From: Parahoeflea halophila
Lineage (GTDB): Bacteria; Pseudomonadota; Alphaproteobacteria; Rhizobiales; Rhizobiaceae
Reading direction: 5' to 3'
Length of the DNA stretch: 64,000 nt
Assembly (NCBI RefSeq): GCF_900220985.1
Contig: NZ_OCPC01000002.1
Location: 434,001-498,000 of the forward strand
Shown: piece by piece, positions 58,684-64,000 of the stretch
How the letters are laid out: each line of letters opens with the position of its first letter
Position numbering within the stretch: the stretch's first letter is position 1
Made by a program: the position numbers and the translations under genes
The notes under the pieces: generated by a model
What the model was told of the DNA's origin: nothing
Seen by the model: only the letters and a program-made list of their open reading frames with translations
The model's database searches: none

Positions 58684-59436
58684 ATGGATTTCTCATTTCA
58701 GCTCTACAGCGCCCGTAATTTCCAACCCTGGGCGGACGTCCTGGCGATGCTTGCCGCTGCCGGATACAGGAACGTTGAAGGGTTTGGCGGGGTCTATGAA
58801 GATCCGGCTTCATTCCGCGAAATCATGGACCGGAATGGCTTGTCCATGCCGTCGGGCCATTTCTCCATCGATGCCCTGGAAGGTGAATTGGACGGCGTTC
58901 TTAAAACCGCTGCGACCCTTGGCATCAAGCAGATCTTCTGCCCGCATATCAGCGCCGAACAGCGCCCGGCCGACAAGGCCGGGTGGCAGGCTTTCGCCGC
59001 CCGCCTGAGCGCGGTGGGTGAAAAGGTCCGCGCCGCCGGTTACGGTTTCGGTTGGCACAATCATGACTTCGAATTCGTGCCGCTTCCCGATGGATCGGTG
59101 CCGATGCAGATCATCCTTGACGCGGCCCCGGAGCTGGAATGGGAAGCTGACACTGCCTGGGTCATTCGTGGCGGTGCTGATGCATCCGACTGGGTCGCGC
59201 GTCATGGCAACAGGATCACAGCTGTTCACGTCAAGGATATCGCGCCGCAAGGCGAATGCGAGGATGAAGACGGCTGGGCCGATGTTGGCCATGGCACCGT
59301 CGACTGGACGACCCTGTTCAGGCAGCTCAACACCAGTGCACCGGCGACGCTCTTCATCATGGAACACGATAACCCTTCGGACGCCGGACGCTTCGCCTCG
59401 CGATCGCTCAACTGGTGCCGCGGCACTTCGGAGTAA
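58684..59436 (+). CDS. Sugar phosphate isomerase/epimerase family protein
   Basis: This 250-residue TIM barrel of the AP endonuclease 2-like family has GWHNHDFEF, HVKDIAP and FIMEHDNPSD, which supply metal ligands Glu, Asp and His in this fold. Such proteins can be epimerases, isomerases or, as shown for some recent members, act on 3-keto sugars made by Gfo/Idh/MocA dehydrogenases. It is placed immediately before such a dehydrogenase. AGGAA lies upstream of the ATG. Confidence 0.88.
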   Translation: MDFSFQLYSARNFQPWADVLAMLAAAGYRNVEGFGGVYEDPASFREIMDRNGLSMPSGHFSIDALEGELDGVLKTAATLGIKQIFCPHISAEQRPADKAGWQAFAARLSAVGEKVRAAGYGFGWHNHDFEFVPLPDGSVPMQIILDAAPELEWEADTAWVIRGGADASDWVARHGNRITAVHVKDIAPQGECEDEDGWADVGHGTVDWTTLFRQLNTSAPATLFIMEHDNPSDAGRFASRSLNWCRGTSE

Positions 59437-59441
59437 TGGAT

Positions 59442-60587
59442 ATGGCAAAAGTTCTCGGTGTCGGCATCATTGGATGCGGCAATATCTCCACCTCCTATCT
59501 CCGGCTCGCACCGCTGTTCAAAGGCATCGAGATGCGCGCCTGCGCCGACATCAACCCGGCGGCTGCCGAGGCCCGTGCTGCCGAATACGGCATCCGCGCT
59601 CAGGGCGTCGAAGACATGCTGGCCGCTGACGACATCGACATGGTCGTCAACCTGACGGTGCCCGCGGTGCATTATGCGGTTTCGGCTCAGGTGCTCGATG
59701 CGGGCAAGCACGTGTTTTCCGAAAAACCCTTCGTGCTCTCGGTTGAGGAAGGCCGCGATCTGGCCGAGCTGGCAGCGAAGAAGCGCCTGCGCGTCGGCTC
59801 CGCGCCCGACACCTTTCTCGGGGGAGCCCACCAGCTGGCCCGGCATCTGGTCGAAACCGGCGCTGCCGGCCGCATCACCGGCGGCACCTGCCATGTCTTG
59901 AGCCCCGGCATGGAGCACTGGCACCCCAATCCGGATTTCTTCTTCAAGCCCGGCGGCGGTCCGATCCTCGATCTTGGCCCGTACTACATTTCCAATCTGG
60001 TGCAGCTGATCGGACCGGTGGTCCGGGTTGCCGCCATGTCCGCGATTCCGAGCCCGGAGCGCAAGATCACCTCCGAGCCGCGCCATGGCGAGATGATCTC
60101 GGTCGAGACGCCGACCACGGTCCATGCGGTGCTCGAATTCGCCAATGGCGCCCTCGTCACGCTCGGAGCCAGTTGGGATGTGAAGACCCACGGCCACCGC
60201 CCGATGGAACTCTATGGCTCCGAAGCCAGCCTGGTGGTTCCGGATCCGAACTTTTTCGGCGGCAAGGTCGAACTGGTCGGGCAGGATGGTGAAGCTCGTG
60301 ATCTGCCCGTATGGGAGCATGCGCTCGGCGTGCCGAACCAGAAACACAGCCAGGGCATGATGGCGAACTATCGCACGGCGGGCCTCGCCGACATGGCGCT
60401 CGCCATTCTCGAAAACCGTCCACACCGTTGCTCGCTTGAATTTGCGCTTCATGTGGTAGATGTGATGACAGCCATTCTCCGTTCGGGAGAATCCGGCGCA
60501 TTCATCCGCCCGTCCACGAGCTGCGAACAGCCGACCGCCCTTGGCATCGAGGAAGCGGCGGCGCTGCTGAACAAGAAAGAGGCCTAG
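59442..60587 (+). CDS. Gfo/Idh/MocA family sugar dehydrogenase
   Basis: This 381-residue NAD(P)-dependent oxidoreductase has the dinucleotide loop GVGIIGCGNIS at 6-16, and the EKP motif (FSEKPFVLS) typical of the family. GGAG at 59430-59433 is properly spaced for ATG 59442 rather than ATG 59436. It probably oxidises a sugar at C1 or C3. Coupled to the upstream isomerase/epimerase gene. Confidence 0.9.
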   Translation: MAKVLGVGIIGCGNISTSYLRLAPLFKGIEMRACADINPAAAEARAAEYGIRAQGVEDMLAADDIDMVVNLTVPAVHYAVSAQVLDAGKHVFSEKPFVLSVEEGRDLAELAAKKRLRVGSAPDTFLGGAHQLARHLVETGAAGRITGGTCHVLSPGMEHWHPNPDFFFKPGGGPILDLGPYYISNLVQLIGPVVRVAAMSAIPSPERKITSEPRHGEMISVETPTTVHAVLEFANGALVTLGASWDVKTHGHRPMELYGSEASLVVPDPNFFGGKVELVGQDGEARDLPVWEHALGVPNQKHSQGMMANYRTAGLADMALAILENRPHRCSLEFALHVVDVMTAILRSGESGAFIRPSTSCEQPTALGIEEAAALLNKKEA

Positions 60588-60589
60588 AC

Positions 60590-61633
60590 ATGTGGAAACC
60601 CTCACCCGATCGCTACCAGTCCATGAGCTACCGCCGCACCGGACGATCCGGGCTGAAACTGCCGGCGATCTCGCTCGGCCTGTGGCACAATTTCGGCGGT
60701 GACACACCGCATGAGCTCAAGCGCGAGCTATGCCGCACGGCCTTCGATCTCGGCATCACCCATTTCGATCTCGCCAACAATTACGGCCCGCCTCCGGGCT
60801 CCGCCGAGACCGCCTTCGGTGAAATCCTCAGAACCGATTTTCACGGCCTGCGTGACGAACTGGTGATCTCCTCCAAGGCCGGTTACAACATGTGGCCAGG
60901 GCCATACGGCGAGTGGGGCAGCCGCAAATACCTGGTCTCGAGCTGCGATCAGAGCCTCAAGCGCATGGGGCTGGATTACGTCGATATCTTCTATTCGCAC
61001 CGCTACGATCCGGATACGCCGCTGGAAGAAACCATGATGGCGCTCGATCACATCGTCCGCTCGGGCCGGGCGCTCTATGCGGGTATTTCCAGCTACAACT
61101 CCAAGCGCACCAGGGAAGCCGCCGCCATCCTCAAGCAGCTCGGCACCCCGTGCCTGATCCATCAGCCGAGCTATTCGATGATTAACCGCTGGGTCGAGGA
61201 TGATGGCCTGCTCGACACGCTCGACGAGGAAGGCATCGGCTCGATCGTGTTCTCGCCGCTGGCCCAGGGCATGCTGACCACGAAATACCTCAACGGCATT
61301 CCCGAAGACAGCCGCGCGGCCCAGGAAAAATCGCTTCAGACCGGCTTCCTCAACGAGCGCAACCTGAACAATATCAGGGCGCTCAACGAGATCGCCCAGC
61401 GCCGCGGCCAGACGCTCGCGCAGATGGCGCTGGCCTGGGTGTTGCGCGGCGGAAGGGTGACAACAGCCCTGATCGGCGCCAGCAAGCCGCAGCAGATCAT
61501 CGACTGTGTCGGCGCGCTCGACAATCAGGAGTTCACCGAAGCGGAACTGGCCGAGATCGACACCTATGCCCGTGACGCCGACATCAACCTGTGGGCCGCA
61601 TCCGCCGAGAGGAAGGGGCCTGCGAGAAAATGA
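60590..61633 (+). CDS. Aldo/keto reductase, YghZ-like
   Basis: This 347-residue AKR resembles E. coli YghZ (L-glyceraldehyde 3-phosphate reductase). The active-site Asp and Tyr are in HFDLANNYGPPPGSAE, Lys in ISSKAGYNMWPGPYG and His in FYSHRYDPDTPLEET. It likely reduces an aldehyde or keto-sugar. The start is 2 bases after the Gfo/Idh/MocA stop; the stop overlaps the GH43 start (ATGA). Confidence 0.9.
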   Translation: MWKPSPDRYQSMSYRRTGRSGLKLPAISLGLWHNFGGDTPHELKRELCRTAFDLGITHFDLANNYGPPPGSAETAFGEILRTDFHGLRDELVISSKAGYNMWPGPYGEWGSRKYLVSSCDQSLKRMGLDYVDIFYSHRYDPDTPLEETMMALDHIVRSGRALYAGISSYNSKRTREAAAILKQLGTPCLIHQPSYSMINRWVEDDGLLDTLDEEGIGSIVFSPLAQGMLTTKYLNGIPEDSRAAQEKSLQTGFLNERNLNNIRALNEIAQRRGQTLAQMALAWVLRGGRVTTALIGASKPQQIIDCVGALDNQEFTEAELAEIDTYARDADINLWAASAERKGPARK

Positions 61634-63240
61634 TCATCAATCCGGTTCTGCCCGGCTTCAATCCGGACCCTTCGATCTGCCGGGCAGGACCGGACTATTA
61701 CATCGCCACCTCGACCTTCGAGTGGTATCCCGGTGTCCAGATCCATCATTCGACGGATCTGGTCAACTGGAGCCTTGTCTGCCGCCCGCTTGGCCGAGCC
61801 AGCCAGCTCGACATGCGCGGCAATCCCGATTCCTGTGGCATCTGGGCACCCTGCCTGTCCTACGCAGACGGGCTGTTCTGGCTGGTCTACACCGACGTCA
61901 AACGGCTCGACGGCAATTTCAAGGACGCGCACAACTACCTCGTCACCGCGCCTGCCATCACCGGTCCCTGGTCCGATCCGGTCTATGTCAATTCCTCGGG
62001 CTTCGATCCGTCGCTGTTTCACGATGAGGACGGCCGCAAATGGTTCCTCAACATGGTCTGGAACCACCGTACCGATTCCGTCGGCGGCAGCCCCAAGCAC
62101 CCGGCCTTCGCAGGCATTCTGGCTCAGGAGTATGACGCTGCGGCCGGCAAGCTGATCGGCGAAGCGGTCAATATTTTCGCCGGCAGCGATCATGGCCTGG
62201 TCGAAGGCGCGCATCTGTTCCGGCGCAACGGCTGGTACTACATCACCGTGGCCGAAGGCGGCACCGGCTATGGTCATGCCGTCACCATGGCCCGGTCGCG
62301 CGATTTGACCGGCCCTTACCAGCTGCATCCCGACACTTTCCTGATGACGTCGAAGGATGCGCCGGACGCCGTGCTGCAGCGTGCCGGCCATGGCCAGATG
62401 GTCGAGACCCCGGAGGGTGAAATCTACCACACCCATCTCTGCTCTCGGCCCTTGCCCGGTATGCGCCGGTCGCCGCTGGGGCGGGAGACCGCCATCCAGA
62501 AATGCGTCTGGGGCGAGGATGGCTGGCTGCGGCTGGCCCAGGGCGGCCTGGTCCCCGATGTCAAGGTTCCTGCCCCTGATCCGCTGAGCCGCAAGGCACC
62601 AGACAAGGCCACGCACCGGGACTTCACCGGGGTCACATTGCCGGAGGAATTCCAGTGGCTCCGCACGCCGCAACCGGAGCGGATTTTCTCGCTCACCGGT
62701 ACCGCACTGAGGCTGCACGCGCGCGAATCCATCGGCAGCTGGTTCGAACAGGCGCTGGTGGCGCGGCGGCAGGAACATCTGAGCTTCCGTGCTGAAACGT
62801 CTGTGCATTTTGCACCGCGCAGTTACCAGCAGGCCGCTGGTCTGGTGCATTATTACAACCGCAACAAATTCCACTATCTGGCCGTCACCTGGCATGAAGG
62901 ACAGGGACGGGTGCTGACCATCCTGAGTTGCCCCGGCGACTGGCCGGACGGCCGTTTGCAGTTCCCGCTCGAACAGCCGGTTGCCTTGCCGGAAGTCGGC
63001 GCGGTCGAGCTGGCGATGGGCGTCAATGGCGCGAATTTGCAGTTCCTTTACAGGCTAACGGGCGATGACTGGCAAGCAATTGGCCCAGTCCTTGATGCCA
63101 GCGTCATTTCCGACGAGGGCGGTCGCGGTGAGCACGCCTCCTTCACCGGCGCCTTTGTGGGCATGGCCGCCTTCGACACTTCGGGCAGCGCCATCGAGGC
63201 GGATTTCGACCGCTTCGCCTATATCCCGCAGGACGGCTGA
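61630..63240 (+). CDS. Glycoside hydrolase family 43 (beta-xylosidase/arabinofuranosidase-like)
   Basis: This 536-residue five-bladed propeller enzyme has the catalytic base Asp13 (NPDPSIC), the modulating Asp126 (SSGFDPSLFHDEDG) and the acid Glu192 (HGLVEGAHLF). A C-terminal beta-sandwich (about 340-536) resembles the XynB C-terminal domain. It lacks a signal peptide, so it should act in the cytoplasm on oligosaccharides brought in by the ABC importer. The exact linkage cut is unknown; xylo- or arabino-oligosaccharides are likely. Confidence 0.92.
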   Translation: MIINPVLPGFNPDPSICRAGPDYYIATSTFEWYPGVQIHHSTDLVNWSLVCRPLGRASQLDMRGNPDSCGIWAPCLSYADGLFWLVYTDVKRLDGNFKDAHNYLVTAPAITGPWSDPVYVNSSGFDPSLFHDEDGRKWFLNMVWNHRTDSVGGSPKHPAFAGILAQEYDAAAGKLIGEAVNIFAGSDHGLVEGAHLFRRNGWYYITVAEGGTGYGHAVTMARSRDLTGPYQLHPDTFLMTSKDAPDAVLQRAGHGQMVETPEGEIYHTHLCSRPLPGMRRSPLGRETAIQKCVWGEDGWLRLAQGGLVPDVKVPAPDPLSRKAPDKATHRDFTGVTLPEEFQWLRTPQPERIFSLTGTALRLHARESIGSWFEQALVARRQEHLSFRAETSVHFAPRSYQQAAGLVHYYNRNKFHYLAVTWHEGQGRVLTILSCPGDWPDGRLQFPLEQPVALPEVGAVELAMGVNGANLQFLYRLTGDDWQAIGPVLDASVISDEGGRGEHASFTGAFVGMAAFDTSGSAIEADFDRFAYIPQDG

Positions 63241-64000
63241 TGCGCAGCCAGCTGTGTATCTACGATCTCACCTCGGGTGGCGTCGCGGAAGTGCTGTCGA
63301 CCCGGCGGTTGATCGAAGCGCCGAACTGGGCGCCCGATGGCACCTCGCTGGTGGTCAATGGCAATGGCCGCCTGTTCCGGGTTCCGCTCGATGCGCCGGA
63401 GCTTGCAGCAATCCACACCGGCCATGCGATCAAGTGCAACAACGACCACGGTATTTCGCCCGATGGCCGCCTGCTGGTGATCAGCGATTCCACCGATACC
63501 GGCCAGTCCTGCATCTGGGTCCTGCCGATCACAGGCGGCACCCCGCGCCGCATCACGGCGGAGGTTCCCTCCTGGTGGCACGGCTGGTCGCCCGACGGCA
63601 AGACGCTCGCCTTTGTCGGCCGCCGCGATGGCGCTTTCGGTCTCTACACGATCGATGTCGAGGGTGGCGATGAGCGGCACCTCGTCAGCGGCGACGGCCA
63701 CTATGACGGTCCGGACTATTCGCCTGATGGCGCCTGGATCTGGTTCAATTCCGACCGTGGCGGCTCAATGGACCTGTGGCGCGTTCCGGCCGCCGGTGGC
63801 ACGCCCGAACAGATGACCGCTGACGACCGGATCAACTGGTTCCCGCATCCCGCACCCGCTGGCGGCAAGGTGCTCTTTCTCAGTTACGAGCCCAGAACCG
63901 AAGGCCATCCGCGCGATCGTGATGTTCAATTGCGGCTGCTCGACCCGACCGACGGCACGATCACCACGCTGCTGGCGCTGTTTGGTGGTCAAGGCACCAT
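63240..64000 (+). CDS. TolB-like beta-propeller protein, partial
   Basis: This gene runs past the window edge; about 253 residues are visible. PD40/TolB-type blades repeat with the pattern W/YSPDG (NWAPDGTSLVV, GISPDGRLLVI, GWSPDGKTLAFV, DYSPDGAWIWF), spaced by about 40-45 residues. No signal peptide or TolB N-terminal domain is present, so it is not the Tol-Pal TolB; a cytoplasmic lyase-like or sugar-binding role is possible. Start ATG at 63240 overlaps the GH43 stop (TGATG). Confidence 0.8.
   Translation, partial: MRSQLCIYDLTSGGVAEVLSTRRLIEAPNWAPDGTSLVVNGNGRLFRVPLDAPELAAIHTGHAIKCNNDHGISPDGRLLVISDSTDTGQSCIWVLPITGGTPRRITAEVPSWWHGWSPDGKTLAFVGRRDGAFGLYTIDVEGGDERHLVSGDGHYDGPDYSPDGAWIWFNSDRGGSMDLWRVPAAGGTPEQMTADDRINWFPHPAPAGGKVLFLSYEPRTEGHPRDRDVQLRLLDPTDGTITTLLALFGGQGT

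Overview
The window looks like chromosomal DNA of an alphaproteobacterium of the order Hyphomicrobiales, probably near Rhizobiaceae or Hoeflea-like lineages. GC content is high. The order hrpB-actS-actR, polA, a PBP1a-type murein synthase, dnaK-dnaJ, pyrF and a complex I NDUFA9-like gene is what I expect of rhizobial core chromosomes (family knowledge, not a search result). I saw no rRNA, tRNA, CRISPR array, insertion sequence or prophage.

Region 1 (1-25 kb) is housekeeping: a truncated lipoprotein gene, mmcB, the ActS/ActR redox two-component system, hrpB, polA, an M20 dipeptidase, a bifunctional penicillin-binding protein, dnaK/dnaJ, an FMN reductase, pyrF, a DUF1330 gene, an NDUFA9-like gene, a TauE/SafE permease, uppP, a GST, queG and an RlpA-like gene. 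A 600-base gap after polA carries three hairpins in a row, the last with a T-tract, and may encode a small RNA.

Region 2 (25.2-33.9 kb) reads as one catabolic operon: an ArgE/DapE-like M20 amidohydrolase, a complete Dpp-type ABC importer with a fused DppD-DppF ATPase, an aldehyde dehydrogenase and an SDR dehydrogenase. It suggests uptake of an N-acylated or peptide-like compound, hydrolysis and two oxidations.

Region 3 (34-43.9 kb) holds RNA and nucleotide genes (RsmB-like methyltransferase, MTA/SAH nucleosidase, guaA, YffB, YbaK), tspO and a thioesterase. It ends in a DNA-repair block on the minus strand: xseA, a radical SAM protein with a helix-hairpin-helix, and an overlapping UdgX uracil-DNA binding protein fused to a second domain. 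A perfect GTTC-N7-GTTC SOS box lies 2 bases upstream of the radical SAM start codon.

Region 4 (44-53 kb) has a phytoene-desaturase-like flavoprotein, an aspartoacylase-like hydrolase and a TAXI-TRAP binding protein. They are followed by a minus-strand molybdenum oxidoreductase set resembling the cytoplasmic sulfite dehydrogenase SoeABC. Upstream is an ArsR-family repressor with the paired cysteines of BigR/SqrR persulfide sensors.

Region 5 (53-64 kb) is a LacI-controlled carbohydrate operon: binding protein, two permeases, ATPase, sugar isomerase/epimerase, Gfo/Idh/MocA dehydrogenase, aldo/keto reductase, a GH43 glycosidase without a signal peptide and a TolB-like propeller protein that runs off the window. 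Two identical 12-base repeats with an AATCGATT core lie between lacI and the operon.
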